Source: Acanthacorydalis orientalis
Taxonomy: Eukaryota; Arthropoda; Insecta; Megaloptera; Corydalidae
Reading direction: 5' to 3'
Assembly (NCBI GenBank): GCA_034766995.1
Contig: CM068315.1
Location: 46,881,662 to 46,945,661, forward strand
Length of the DNA: 64,000 nucleotides
In this document: positions 12,597-25,093 of the stretch, one piece after another
Position numbering within the stretch: position 1 is the stretch's first letter
How the letters are laid out: every line of letters begins with the position of its first letter
Translations under genes and position numbers: made by a program
The notes under the pieces: model-generated
Told to the model about the DNA's origin: nothing
The model's input: the letters and a program-made list of their open reading frames with translations, nothing else
The model's database searches: none

Positions 12597-13095
12597 TTAG
12601 GTGTACAAATTAATTCGGTACCTGTTTTATAGAAAATGATTGTTTACGGAAAAATAGAATACTTTTCAATCCTCAAAATATTCCCCATTCTTTTTTATAA
12701 CTTTACTCCATCTGTCAGGTAACTGACAAATCCCTTGTCGGAAAAAGTTGACCGCTTTGAGCCGATGAAGTCATAGTGGGTTTCCGGACCTCTTTCACTT
12801 TTTTAGCATTTTTTGCATGTCTTCTGCGTCACAACACCTTCTCAAAAAGTTGAATAAATCTTTTCCGCGTCTTCGACAGAATTTTTTTCAACTGAAATGT
12901 GAAAAGTGTGTAATGCCTAATATGCTGCTTTTCGGACGTCATAATGTTCAGTAATATTTTGGGAGTTTATACCAACCGCTGGCCAATATATATAGTTTTT
13001 TTAATTTTTAATGTTTACACTTTAAAATCGTAAAACGACTAGAAAATATTGTGATTGATTCAATTTAAAGGCACTGAATTAATTTTTACACCTAA
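12597..13095 (-). mobile_element. Mariner-derived element (family 3), 499 bp, deleted
   Basis: Ends TTAGGTGTACAAATTAATTC and (reverse complement of the right end) TTAGGTGTAAAAATTAATTC, flanked by TA (12595-12596, 13096-13097). The minus strand near 12660-12750 reads as the C-terminus of a mariner transposase (LPDRWSKVIKKNGEYFED-like after correcting shifts). Most of the transposase is absent. A sister copy lies at 59944-60458. Confidence 0.75.
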
Positions 13096-13139
13096 TACAT
13101 TAATAATAAATTATATATCTGAACACATTTTTAACTAGA

Positions 13140-13143
<4 letters not shown>

Positions 13144-13206
<63 letters not shown>
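13144..13206. repeat. (TA)n microsatellite
   Basis: About 31 TA units, shortly after the family-3 mariner; followed by ACATACATACAT. Confidence 0.95.
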
Positions 13207-13213
<7 letters not shown>

Positions 13214-13861
13214 CATACATGATAATACACATATCAACAAATAATGAAAATTAAATCAAATCGACAAAAAAAATACACAAAATGAGAATAAGTTAATATA
13301 AATTACTACATTGTAAAATAAATAATAAGCGTATGAATAACAATTTCATCATAATGTGTATATCATCAAATTTTGTTAAAAAAAAAACATATTGTTGGTG
13401 TATAATATACAAAAACAGATCCAACATTCTATCTTATTTTTATTAATAATTAAATTCGTCCATAAATTTCTTCATACAAAAAAATCTGTAATCATTGAAA
13501 AAATATTGCATACACAACATTTTATCTGTCTATGTTCGTGATGTTAATGACTTAAAAGTTGATAATGTTCATTAATTACAACTGTGACTAAACATCACAT
13601 CCTTACTTGTTGATAGCTAATTATAAATGTGGTCAGACGTAAAGAAAGAAATACATTCTTGAAATATTATACAGTGTATAGATGTCTTTCTCGGATCTGT
13701 GTACATATTATTTTTTGTGAAGTAGATTGTGAATTAAACTGAAACCGTTGAAATTCCTTTATAAAAAAATAAAATCATCTTTTACTTTTTGTAGACAAAT
13801 TATATCATATAAACACACAGAGCATATTAGTTTTGAAACTGTATTAAAACACACACACAGG

Positions 13862-13924
<63 letters not shown>

Positions 13925-14983
13925 GTATGTATGTATGTGATTTTTGACTTTACTATCGTTCAAAATTCAAAATAAAGTTAGTTTAGCTAATGTGTGATTA
14001 AAGATAAGTAATAATAATCACATTCAAGAATATTTATATGTATTTAAATTGTTTTGTTTTTAGTTCTATTATATAATAATATTATGTTTTATAAATAAAG
14101 TTTTTATGTGTTCGATTTAAAGAAAATATATAAATGTGTATTGCAAAGTGATATAAAAGTACAGGAACTTAAATATATTAAAAGTAACATTTTATTAATA
14201 ATAATAATTAATTTTTGTAATATATACATATACATATACTTATAAATTATAATGCTAGAATTTCATAACATATTCTATTAATCGTTGCAAATAAACATAA
14301 GTTTTCGATAAGAAAAACGTTACAGATTTATTTTTTACTTGAATGTTTCAGTCAACATATTTTTAATTACATATTTTTTAATCTGTAATTCATGTAATTT
14401 ATTTATGTGTTTTTAAAATTATTAAAAATATTCAATGTGTATTATTAAATATACTTTTTTAATATATTTCACTAAATATTTGTAGTCAAAATATTTTCTA
14501 ATAAAAAATATGCAACTACAATCACAAAAGCTGTACATATAAAATCTCTACTTGTAAGAAACATCACATTTTTCATGAAAACTCGTGTTTTTCTTAATCG
14601 ACTGGTTTAATATCGGGATAAGAAAGAAAGAATGAGAAGCGTTAAAAATGCTTATGATATTTTTTATATATACATTTGTATTTTATATGGGGTGTTAAAA
14701 AAATTGTTGTAATTTATGTTGACATCTTTATATACTTCTCATTTTTCAATTTTAAATTTTGTCAGTTTTGTATATTAAAAAAAAATTATTTCATCAGTAT
14801 TAAAAATCATTTATTTTATATTTTTCTCCAATGTACGGCCTTTAATTGGAGTCATTTTTTAGTTACTTTATTTGTTGTCCGACACTTGAGAAAATTGGCC
14901 CAATTTAATAGTATGTGAAGTAAGTAAATCCAACTTTTAAGGTTTTCTGATGACTTTTTTCCACAAAGTGTACGAAATTATAT
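13207..14983. other. No gene seen
   Basis: AT-rich unique sequence apart from the microsatellite at 13866. A frame at 14676-14918 has no recognisable motif, though the stretch before the family-2 mariner (about 14840-14965) is somewhat more complex. Confidence 0.55.
13866..13919. repeat. (TA)n microsatellite
   Basis: About 27 TA units preceded by a short (CA)n stretch. Confidence 0.95.
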
Positions 14984-14985
14984 TA

Positions 14986-15549
14986 TTAGGTTGGTAGGAA
15001 ATTAATTGTGGTTTTTGTTTTCTGAAATCTAACTTTATTTTTTTTCAATAAAAGTGTCATTTCATCGTGTTCATCTAATTATCATTTTAAATTGCATTTT
15101 TCGGTCTGTATTTTGGTAACATCGGTTTTGGTTTTATTATTAATTTTGTTTTAAATTGGGTTATTGAATTGAAGATGGAGAAGTAACAAATAAGAGCATT
15201 TTTTGTATGAGTTCAAAACGGATAGTAAAGCAGCTTTTAAACTAAACGATGCTTTTGGTGTGGGTACTGATAAGGACCATACGGTGCAATGGTGGTTCCA
15301 AAAAGTTCGTGCTGGAGACGGAGAGTCTTGAAGATGAAGATCGCGGGCGTCCTTCTTCAGTTCATAACGACCAAGTGAAGGCGTTAGTTGAATCAGAACC
15401 ACGCACGACAATTCGAGAGTTGGCACAAAAGTTAGGCGTTAGTCGTCCAATATAACTGGACCACTTAAAACAGTTAGGAAAATCAAAAAAGAGACGAATG
15501 TATATGAATTTGAAGGTCATAAACCACAATTATTTTTCTACCAACTTAA
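14986..15549 (+). mobile_element. Deleted mariner (family 2), 564 bp, keeps the DNA-binding half
   Basis: Ends TTAGGTTGGTAGGAAATTAA and, reversed, TTAAGTTGGTAGAAAAATAA; TA flanks at 14984-14985 and 15550-15551. The interior (from about 15175) encodes the N-terminal helix-turn-helix region: VQWWFQKVRAG, then a one-base shift, ESLEDEDRGRPSSVHND, TIRELAQKLGVSRP, HLKQLGKSKK. The catalytic half is gone; the sequence passes from the linker directly to the right end. The termini resemble those of the Hsmar1/cecropia-type mariners. Confidence 0.85.
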
Positions 15550-15551
15550 TA

Positions 15552-16396
15552 CTTTTAATTGCAATATTGTGTTTGATATTTGGTACACTTTTCCTTCTTT
15601 GGTGTTTAAACCATTTTAAAACCAATTTTTCTGCATTCTGGTAAAAATGAAATTCACATTTATATATTATAATTAATGAACATTTGATCACAATCATATT
15701 AATATTTACACAAAAAAACTATGAGTAAATTCAATTAAGAAATATTTGTACTATGATTCACAAAATTTGGCTTTAATTTTATGTGAAAAATGGAATTTCC
15801 TTAATTATACTTCTTTATATTTTCTAAAACGTGTTATACTTTGCAATATTTAAAATAAATGTATTTTTTACTGAATGAAAACACATAAAGCATCTCATTG
15901 AAAAATATTTTAGTATGTTTATTTAGTGTTTTAAATAAACAAACACGCTTAAACGAATATCTTCGTTTCGATGTAAAAATAATTTACACGTTTTCTTGAT
16001 CATTTTACTAATTTGCAATTTAATGTTTAATATGACTTTTATAAGTACTTTTTAAGTAGACTAAAACCTACTTAAGTTATATAATAGTTAAATCCTTGAG
16101 GTAATCGGAAATCTTCCAGCTGAATATAGTACGGCCTTCTTGTCTAATTAAGAAAATTACTTTTAAGTTCATGTCGAATTTATAAACTCGAAACAAATTA
16201 GATAGAATATCTTGTTAATTACTGTCGTCTAAATCATTAAGATGAATGATACTCTTTTTAAAGTTATTTCATTAGAAATACTAAACTGATGATAAGAAAG
16301 TCACTACAAATATAAATACTATCTTCGGGATTTAATTATTTTTTTAGAACGAGTATGCGTTTTAAAAATTTATATTTAAAAACAGATTTTTTCTTA

Positions 16397-16453
<57 letters not shown>

Positions 16454-16579
16454 CGATTTCAACTCACTCGAAAGGCAATTTATTTCAGAATCATGTCTAA
16501 ATTAGTACAGGTGCGGTGTGAATGTTGTGAAAAAACAGTATTGCGATAAGTTAATTAGTAGCGATTTATTCTAAAGTAT
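15552..16579. other. No gene seen
   Basis: AT-rich spacer between two mariners, with one (TA)n array at 16400. Confidence 0.6.
16400..16448. repeat. (TA)n microsatellite
   Basis: About 24 TA units, 130 bp before the full-length mariner. Confidence 0.95.
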
Positions 16580-16581
16580 TA

Positions 16582-17870
16582 TTGAGTTGTCCAATAATTT
16601 GTACCGTTGTTTATCGAGACAGCATTTGTCTCAACAGGAATTATTTGTCACTGGTATTATGTACCACTTTATAGATCTTGTTTTCTCATATCAGAATCAC
16701 TATTCAGTTTTTCATTGTCGTTCATTTAAAATTGATTTTCATACCCAAGTTTATGAAGCTTCAAGTCGACAAAAACGAACAACTCCGACATTTCTTCTTA
16801 TCTACGAGTTTAATTGTGGTTGTAGTGCTTCGCAAACCGCTCGAAACATTAATGGTATCTACGGAGAAGGTTTTTTTGCTGACAAGACCGCCTGAAAATG
16901 GTATTTTCTGCTTCAAACTAGGATATTTTTGCCTGAGTGATGCCCGTCGGTCTGAACGCCTAGTGGATTTTGATGTAGAGCATTTAAAAGATATTCTTCA
17001 AGAGGAAAACCATCAAAGAACGCGGGAATTCGCTGAATAGCTCGACAGCGCACCACAGACAGTGTACAATCATCTCAATACAATAGGAAAATTCCAAAAA
17101 CTCGGTGGATGGGTTTCGCATGAGCTTAATCAGAACAACAAAAATCAGCGGGCCACTAAATGTGCTCCACTGCTCAACATCGTCTCGTCGCCGTTCAACA
17201 TCGACCATTTCTCTCTTTGATTGTGAAAAATGATGAAAAATAATCTCTTTATGTGAACATAAAACAGAGAAAAGGATAGGTGGACAAATATCAGTAATCA
17301 AGCTCGCACATCAAGCAAAATCTCCATTCTCTCAAGAAAGTGCTCTGTGTTCGTTGTGAAACGGAGGGAATAATCCACTGAGAGGTTTGATAGGAATCAA
17401 ATCATCACAGCTAACGTCTACTGCTAACAACTTCAGCGACTGGTGGAAACAGTCTGTCAAAAATGTCCAAAACGGCGATATGAGATGATCCTGGAACACA
17501 GCAACGGCCGACCCCACGCCGAAAATCTCACAAAAATGACCATTCAGTAGCTCGGTTTTGAGGTTTTCCAGCATCTACCGTACTCCTCAGATCTCGCACT
17601 ATCTGATCATCTTTTTTTCTATTCACTTTCGAATGATCTTCGTGGAGTTACATTCAGTGATGATGAAGAGTTGCAAAATTAATTCGAAAATTCGGTTGCT
17701 TTAAAAGATCAGACTCTACCGATGTATAATCGAGAAATTGCCGTATCGATGAGAGGAAGAAATGAATAATAAAGGGGAATACATAATTTATTGATTGTAA
17801 CTGAGTATTGTTGAATAAATTGAACAAATTCTGTACCTACAAATACGTCACGAACTTATTGGACAATTAA
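16582..17870 (+). mobile_element. Full-length but dead mariner (family 4), 1289 bp
   Basis: TA flanks (16580-16581, 17871-17872). Ends TTGAGTTGTCCAATAATTTG and, reversed, TTAATTGTCCAATAAGTTCG. The length equals that of a complete mariner. The coding remnant runs through all domains with many stops and shifts: helix-turn-helix (FNCGCSASQTARNING near 16810), EHLKDILQEENHQRTREFAE, HLNTIGKFQKLGGWVSHEL (about 17073-17130, the WVPHEL motif), EMILEHSNGRPHAENLTK (near 17480-17540) and LPYSSDLALSDHLFF (near 17575-17620). The second catalytic Asp (DNAxPH) is changed to HSNGRPH. Confidence 0.85.
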
Positions 17871-17872
17871 TA

Positions 17873-19104
17873 TATTTTAAAGATTTGGTTCCATGGCGAT
17901 GTAAGTTTTCAATATCTTTACCAGTATAAAATGTATCAGTTACCTTCGTAGAAAAGGTACAGCATTAAGTATATTTAATTCGACGGGATAGAATGTACGA
18001 TGGAACGACCTGTTCTTGTTTATAAGGCTGTTAGCATGTTAGTTTATACCTTCATTAGTTCATTGAAACCATTAACTACGCTAATTATTTAAATACCGTA
18101 CTGTTTGCTTTAAGATCAGATAATATAACCAATATATATATATATATTACATGTGATTGGAATTTCAACCTAATTCGTTTTATTTATTTCGATCATATCA
18201 GTACATCTCGTGCAAGAACATAAATTAATTATAATTAGTATATATAAAGTATATCGTTGAATAGAATTTAAAAGTGTGTATTATAAAAGCTATTGTATTT
18301 TTTTGCATTCGTGGGTGTAATAATTTTGATATGAGATTTTAAGACAGACATAAATGATGCTAATGTCGAAATGAGTTCATAAGGTCTCATGCTGTGACAA
18401 ATTTGTAATATGTCTAACACGTCTTTTTTATCTGTGAGGTTTTAAAAAATTCCATAACTATAACTGTTTATAATGTGATGTGTTAGTTGTCATTAAAGAA
18501 TTTACGCTTTTCAAATGTAAATAATTCTGTGTCATTGTATGCATAATTGAGAATGAGATTGATTTAAACAGCCATGAAAAAAAATTGTCGGAAATGGTTA
18601 TTTTATCTTCTGAATTTGCAGTTTCATTCTAAATTTTCATTCTGATTTCAAATACTAATCGTCAGTATTAAATAATTGAAGAAAAAAGTCTCATTATAAG
18701 TTCAGGTTATCACAGACATGAGAAATAATTTAAAAAAATGGTTATTTTTAATAATAATAATAAGTAAAATATCTTTTTTAAGTTTGTTTTTGTTATAATA
18801 AATATAAATACATTTTCTTTAAGAAGAATATTTTTATCATTAAATAAGAAACTTTGGAGTTAGTAAATAATGATCTTTACCTTAAATATGATTTCTTTAA
18901 GAATATATTCTGTTTTTAATAATTATATATTGATATCAAATTTTCTACCGAATTTATGGAATTTGTAATAATTTTGAATATAAATTTTAATATCAATTTT
19001 TCAATTTCAATAAAGAAGATATTTAAAATTATATAAAAATGAGAAATTATGTGTATAGACTTGAATTAAATAAAAATAATAATCATCTGTTTCTAATTAT
19101 TAAC
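17873..19104. other. No gene seen
   Basis: AT-rich unique sequence with a short TA tract near 18132. Nothing recognisable. Confidence 0.6.
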
Positions 19105-19562
19105 AATCATATAATCATCTTAATGTTCTCCCTCCTATAATGGCTAAAAACAATAAACCCAACCTACACTTTAATACACTTCATTCTTCATCATTAACCG
19201 AATTGAATCTTTTAAAATTAAAAGTACCAATTACTGAACAATAAATTAAACGAAAAGTATAACATACCGTCAACCCCGTAGCAATAAAATATTAAAAATA
19301 AATAAATGAATTTAAATAAGACAAACTTACTAATTCTAAAATGAAGTCTTTCGAATAAAAACCAGATGAAAACGGAGTTCCACATAAAGCTAAATTTGAA
19401 ATATTTATACTTCTTAACGTTAAAGGTAACTGAATAACAATTCCCTCTATAAAACGAATATTTTGACAATTTCCTATATTATGAATAACTGCACCAGCAC
19501 ATATAAATAATAGAGCCTTAAATAAAGCATGAGTTAATAAATGAAAATAATATAATAATTTG
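19105..19562 (-). pseudogene. ND5: NUMT: nuclear copy of part of mitochondrial ND5
   Basis: Read on the minus strand with the invertebrate mitochondrial code (ATA Met, TGA Trp, AGA/AGG Ser), one frame stays open for about 430 bp apart from a single TAA: FHLLTHALFKALLFMCAG, AVIHNMGNCQNIRFMEG, LCGTPFSSGFYSKDFIL, TGLTVCYTFRLIY, NDEEWSV. These are conserved segments of NADH dehydrogenase subunit 5 (complex I proton-channel subunit). In the nuclear code the TGA and other features make it noncoding. It lacks both gene ends. The near-intact frame suggests fairly recent transfer. A minus-strand ORF in another frame at 19218-19469 is a shadow of it. Confidence 0.9.
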
Positions 19563-21654
19563 TATTAAAAAAGTATTGAATGAATTTACAAAAATATTTT
19601 TTCAATTATTTTACTATTGTATCTTTCATAATAGAATTTAATTTAGTAAAAATATTTACAGTTAAAAAATAATCTATTAATATCATGCATTTAAATTTAA
19701 AATAGAACAAGTGTATACTTTTTGTCGAATGTACATTAAATCTATAACATTTTATAAAAAAAATGATCGTGGAAATTAATCTGCATTGACATTGTATCTC
19801 GTGGGTGGATTGTCAAAGGAAATACAGCTCTCTTTCATTTCATGTTGCTATTTTCTTGAAACATTAACTACAATACTTGAGCGTGTCTAATGTTACCTCT
19901 ACATCGGCTTCGTATTCACGCTCGATCGTTGAATCGCCATAGTGTTCCAACTTAATTATTATTATTATTAAGATCTCTTATTGACTAGATTATTATCTAC
20001 ATAGCTATGCATCTTGTACTCTGTGACCATAAAGTAAAAATTACGTAGTTGTTTCAGACCGTACAACTTTTATTCCTATAGTTATTTTTAGTTTATTTAA
20101 TGCTATGTACTTTCATTAATTTATCAAAAATAAAAAAAATCAGTCATCTAACTATCGTATTTTAATTAAAGTGAATACAAGTATATTTCTTCGTGTATAA
20201 TTTTCTGTTGAATTATACAAGAAATTGTGACAATTTTAAATTGAAATTCTAATCTAGTAAATTTATTTCAAGTCTTTTTTTGTTTCTTTTGTTATAAACA
20301 TGCTTAAAAGGTTAATTTAAAAAGTATTTAATATGAAAATTAAAAAGAGCTTTGTCAGTTTATTTATTTTTTCAATTGTAATAAGTATTGAAATATTATT
20401 GCCATTTTATGGAAATTGTATTTTAACTTCAAATCGTGATTTTAAATTTCACTTTTTTAACATACACTCAAAAACTATTCATAAATAAAAACATGTTAAG
20501 GTTAAGTATTCGAATTTTAAGATGACAAAAGTTTAATGTATATCTTAATTTATGGTATTTTATATAACATTTTCATAAAAATATTTTAAAAAGTAATTTT
20601 GTTCTCTAGATCTCTTATTATTTAAATATGCGTTTGTGTGCGATTTAATTGTACGGAAAAAACAGCACATTAAATAGAACAGTAAGAGTAATTCTAGTGG
20701 AGCATTGCGCTCTAATCAAGGAGGAAGACGCGTGATAAGCAGTCACGATTCTAAGTTATGTTTCCTTATAAGTACGGATTCAGTTCACTCTATGTATTGT
20801 TGAACTCTGTTTTATCTCTCAGTACTATCTTTTGGGTGCCACTTTAGAAAGATGGCGGTGCAGTACGAGTCATGAGAAACAGTTTCTGTAAAGATTTTTG
20901 TCCTAGAAGTCGTTTTAGATAGTTCTCATCTTATCTGTATTATAAAAGTTGCAAATAGCTATATGGAACAGATAGAAGTCTAAGTTATATACGATGTAAA
21001 TAGAATGTATGTGGTAATGAAATGGTATGCATAAAAAGTAATCAAGAAATCGTGAATTAAAATTTATTTTGGTATAAACTCATACTGTAATACAGGAATA
21101 GTATTTAAATTAAACAAAGGATCATTTAAAAAATAATTACATAATCATTTGGATATGATGTTTTATCAACGTCATTTTTGTTAATAACTTTTATTATACT
21201 ATGCAAAATTTTAATTACTAGTATGTGTTTAAATACAGCCGGAAATTCACACTAAAGAGCTTATAGTTTTATTTTAATCGTAATCAGTAGATCTCTCCTA
21301 AATTAATATTAATTTTTATATAAAAAAAAACTAAACTATTAGGTATTTTAAAATAGTGAGTATAATTGTTGTTTATGTTAATAATTTCACAAAATCTCTT
21401 TATTTATCGTTTGACATTTTAATTTGTTTAATATTTATACAAATATAAAAATAGATGAATCTGTAAGTTTATTTAATGAATTATTTTTTTATTCTAAGTA
21501 CACACGTTTAAGAAATATTAAAGTTAATATTAATTTTATTTATAATGTACAATAGATTTTTTGATTTATTTTTAGTTGAAAAATATTTAAAAAAGTGGTT
21601 CGCTTTAAATATAAAAATACTGTCTATTGTACACCTTAACATTAATACAAGTTG
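19563..21654. other. No gene seen apart from a possible untranslated exon
   Basis: AT-rich DNA; only the stretch around 20690-20940 is more complex. Confidence 0.55.
20690..20940 (+). other. Possible untranslated exon with short ORF
   Basis: Higher-complexity stretch containing AAGATGGCGGTGCAG at 20851; the ATG opens only a seven-codon frame (MAVQYES) before TGA. The start context looks gene-like, but no continuation is seen. Confidence 0.25.
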
Positions 21655-22600
21655 ATAAGTATGGTAAAAAAGCAAGTTAAACGCCGTTTTTTGGAAAAAA
21701 ACGATTTTATTTTTAAACCTAGTCTCCATTAAGAGCTATAGATTGGTACAGCGAATCTTAAAAATAATCATTGACGGCAACGATGACACCCTCATTCGAT
21801 GAGAATTTCTTCCCACCGAGCCAAATTTTCAAGTTTAAGATGAGGAAGAAGTCGCACGGAGCCAAGTCCGGAGAATAGAGTGGATGAGGAATCAATTCGA
21901 AACCTAATCCGTGCAATTTTGCGATTGCGTCGGTTGATTTGTGGGATACAAATCTGATAAATATTTGTTGATTTGTTGTCCTGGTGAAAAAACATTTTCT
22001 TGTACGCCAGTCTTGGCCGTTTTTGTCTCAGCTCTTCTTTGAAACGGTCCAATAAAGTCGCCTAATAGGGTCCTGTTATCGATTCCCTTTCATTAAATAG
22101 TCGATCAGGATGACTCCTAAGGAATCTATAAAAACAGTGGCCATCATTTTCCCAACCGACAAAACGTTCTTCGTCATCTTCGACGTACTTTCACCAGTCG
22201 TTGTCTACTGCTTTAAGTACTACTCACCCTCTTAGCCCCCTTCTACTCCCTCTTGGCCGCCTTCTGCCCCCTCTTGGCCCCCTTTCTTGTCCCGATTTTA
22301 CCCTCTTTCTTGGCCCCCTTCTTGCCCCCTCTTAGCCGCCTTCTGCCACCTCTTTTGGCCCCCTTTTGCCCCCTATTGGACCCGCTTTGCCCCCTCTCTT
22401 GCCCCCTCTTGCTTCCCTTTCACCCTTTCTGTGGCGGATTTTCATGTGTATAATGGTGAATCATTTTTTTTCATCCACGGTGACGATTCAACGCAAAAAG
22501 TTCTGTTTGTCTTTTTCCATTTTTGCAGTAACTGCTACAATGTGCGTTTCAAAGATCTGTAGAACGTGAACAACGTGTCACTCCTGGTTGAAATTTCGCC
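21655..22600 (-). mobile_element. Mariner transposase relic split by a C-rich minisatellite
   Basis: Minus-strand pieces in order: FLR.IVTVDEKK near 22500-22460 (first catalytic Asp), then the repeat block 22222-22432, then TGESTSKMTKNVLSVGKMM and ATVFIDSLGVILIDYLMKGN (about 22190-22085), MDRFKEELRQKRPRLAYKKM then FHQDNKSTN (from 22052; second Asp region) and, in a shifted frame, the region with FELIPH- and SPDL-like residues. The left end near 21655-21730 is its 3' end. The outer ends are not well defined and the 5' terminus looks lost. Confidence 0.75.
22222..22432. repeat. C-rich (CCCCCTTCTTGG-like) minisatellite
   Basis: About 210 bp of imperfect units built from CCCCCTTCTTGGCC, CCCCTCTTGG and CCGCCTTCTGCC on the + strand. 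This is by far the most GC-rich, strand-asymmetric stretch in the window. The minus strand carries repeated runs of four or five G, compatible with G-quadruplexes. It sits inside the mariner relic between the first catalytic Asp and the GKMMATVF segment. The open frames it creates (Pro/Leu-rich) are composition artefacts. Confidence 0.85.
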
Positions 22601-23625
22601 TATGCTATTTTGAAAAGTGATACTTGATAACCGTGACGTTACCAAATGAATGGTGGCGCGACATCATAGAAATTTACCAAACTTATCAAACGACCCTCGT
22701 ACATTTTACGTTAAGTAAATCGTTATATGAATCATAATTTTTACTTTCATAATTTAAATGTGAAGAAAAAGAAAGGTGTGTTATAATTTTAGAGTTTACA
22801 AACAAATGTCGATATTGTTTTTTGAATACTGCCTTTTTTATGTACTTCAACGAATTATTGCTCTTTAATATTCTTTTTTCCAATTTTATTACATATATAA
22901 AATTTTTATAGCGGTTTATTCATTAAAAACTGTATTTCCACAAAAAAGTACATTTTATTAAAGAATATATAACTTGAAAAATATTATGTAATCTTATAAT
23001 AAATTAACCACATCTTCATTTTACTAAATTCACTTTAAATATATATATGTGTGTGTGTGTGTGTGTTTTTTCATATATTTAAATCGAGTAATAAAATTAA
23101 ATCACGGTTAGTTTTCAGTAGAGAACTGTTTTAAAAAATAACAATTTAAGATTACCATAAAAACAATTAAATCAAATTCACACAAACAAATTGTATACTT
23201 TGTGCTTTTCGAACAAAATAAAATCATCTCCGTCTTAATATCAATAAATTAATCACGAACAATATTAATAGAAATATACTGCGGTTACATTTAAATCATC
23301 AACACAACAATAATATGTTTTATCGCTTCTATAAAAAAATAAGATGATAAGAAATTGTTGTAAATAATTATTTCTGTTTTAGTAATAACAAAATATCACT
23401 TTAAAATATTTTTACATAAACGTATATCACTTATTTTATATATGGAATTAATTTGTTGATTTTATTTAATTAGCTACGACGTATGAACACACAAAACGGT
23501 ACGGAAAAACTCACACATTTTGATATTATTTTCGGTTGATATGAAAGAAGTAATGTGGGTTTATTTGGACTGTATAATGTGTTTTGTATTTATTTTTTTA
23601 TATATTTTTGTATATGAAAATATAT
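22601..23625. other. No gene seen
   Basis: The first ~80 bp (GGTGGCGCGACATC near 22650) may still belong to the mariner relic. The rest is AT-rich, with a (TG)n tract at 23047-23066. Confidence 0.5.
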
Positions 23626-24408
23626 TCAAAAATGAGGTCTATAAAGAGTTATTTAGTTCATTTTCCTACTTGTAAACATTATCAAGAATTATATTACGGT
23701 TGTGATTTTAGTAAATATGCTTCAAATATTCAAGAATTATTATTTGGATTTGAAAATCGATTTGAATGATTCAAAGTATGTGAAAATGTTTTTTACTATT
23801 TAGCGCTCCGTTTTCTTTTAACATTGAAGAAGCAAAAAGTAACATCCAAATGGGTATTGATTGAAATTCAGTGCAACACGGTGCTAAAAAAAAGTATAAT
23901 GAAATTGGTATTCCAGATTTTTATTTGTACTTGCCAGAACATATTGAATTGTTTATTTGCAGCCAGAATCATGGCAATATTTGGTAATACATACCTATGT
24001 GAACAATTATTTTCCGTTTTAAAGACTTATAGGACTTCATACAGGTCAAGATTGACAAATGAACATTCAACATCTATAATAAAAATATCATTATCACAAA
24101 AAAATACACCCGATGTTGATAAAATAGTTTCTGCCAAAAAATGCTAAATTTCTTGTAAAAAATATTATTTTTTTTTAATTTCTCTAACTGAAATTTTTGT
24201 CATAACCTTTGATAGTAATACCTAAAATTAATGTATTTTTTTAATTTTTATAAATTCATTAAAGAAAAAATAAATGTAAAATTTAAATGAGTTATTTTCT
24301 ATTATAAATAAAAGACCATTTTTTGGGTATGTGTTATTTGTTTGCAGACCGCGTTTCTCTTAAACTGAATTTGGTGGTCCGTGTTTATATATGAATTCGA
24401 CACCACTG
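23626..24408 (+). mobile_element. 3' part of a hAT transposon with dimerisation domain
   Basis: Frames combine to HFPTCKHYQELYYGCDFSKY, IQELLFGFENRFE.F, LFSAPFSFNIEEAKSNIQM, IQCNTVLKK, IGIPDFYLYLPEHIE, then an open stretch IMAIFGNTYLCEQLFSVL, TSYRSRLTNEHSTSIIKISL (to 24147). This is the C-terminal hAT dimerisation domain of the ZBED5/GTF2IRD2-type transposases. At least two frameshifts and a stop are present. Downstream, GGTGGTCCGTGTTTATAT and CGACACCACTG (24398-24408) look like the hAT right terminus. The 5' half is not visible. Confidence 0.75.
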
Positions 24409-24904
24409 GAGTACACTCCACTTACAAAAGTAATATTTGTAATTTTTTTTTCAATCGCTTCTTATTAGTAACATATATCTACGTGTTAGTACACATGAAT
24501 TAATGTATTTAATTTAAATAGAGTACGTAAACATAACATATGTTGATTTATACTGTAATCCGTAAATGCAAAATTCATGTACCTAATGAGCAGTGTGTAA
24601 AATTCAATTAAGTACAGGAAGACAACATGTGAAACTAATTGAGATGGGTCGCAAAAGGAATACTTTTGTCTCGTCTAACATGAGATAGGTCTTCTCATCT
24701 TGTAAATGAGATCCAGCTAGTGCTAATGTCCGAACGTGATAATAAATACAACGATTTTATACTTATACATAAACCACAAAGCAAGTCGATTGTAACATTA
24801 TAAAATTTTAATAACTTGTGTGCGCTCTAACGCAATTAATAAACAATTAAAATTTTTACACGATTATTTATATGAGTTTAAACAGTATACATGTATGTAT
24901 ATAT

Positions 24905-24951
<47 letters not shown>

Positions 24952-25025
24952 TGTATTGTGCAAACTAATATTGTACAACTTAAGATTAAATGTAGAAATA
25001 AATGCGATTCTTCTCTTATAATTAT

Positions 25026-25027
<2 letters not shown>

Positions 25028-25091
<64 letters not shown>
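25028..25091. repeat. (TA)n microsatellite
   Basis: About 32 TA units; a smaller one is at 24917-24946. Confidence 0.95.

Positions 25092-25093
<2 letters not shown>

Noticed and set aside
14676..14965. 80-codon frame and somewhat complex DNA before the 15-kb mariner
   Set aside because: No recognisable domain; composition is typical of random AT-rich frames (Phe, Ile, Tyr, Lys).
16587..16895. Overlapping 102- and 120-codon frames read as host genes
   Set aside because: They lie within the full-length mariner and are pieces or shadows of its decayed transposase.
19218..19469. 83-codon minus-strand frame in nuclear code
   Set aside because: It is a shadow in another frame of the ND5 NUMT, whose true frame is recognisable.
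22253..22569. Three overlapping Pro/Leu-rich open frames
   Set aside because: All three + frames are open only because the C-rich minisatellite contains no stops; they overlap each other and a mariner relic on the other strand.
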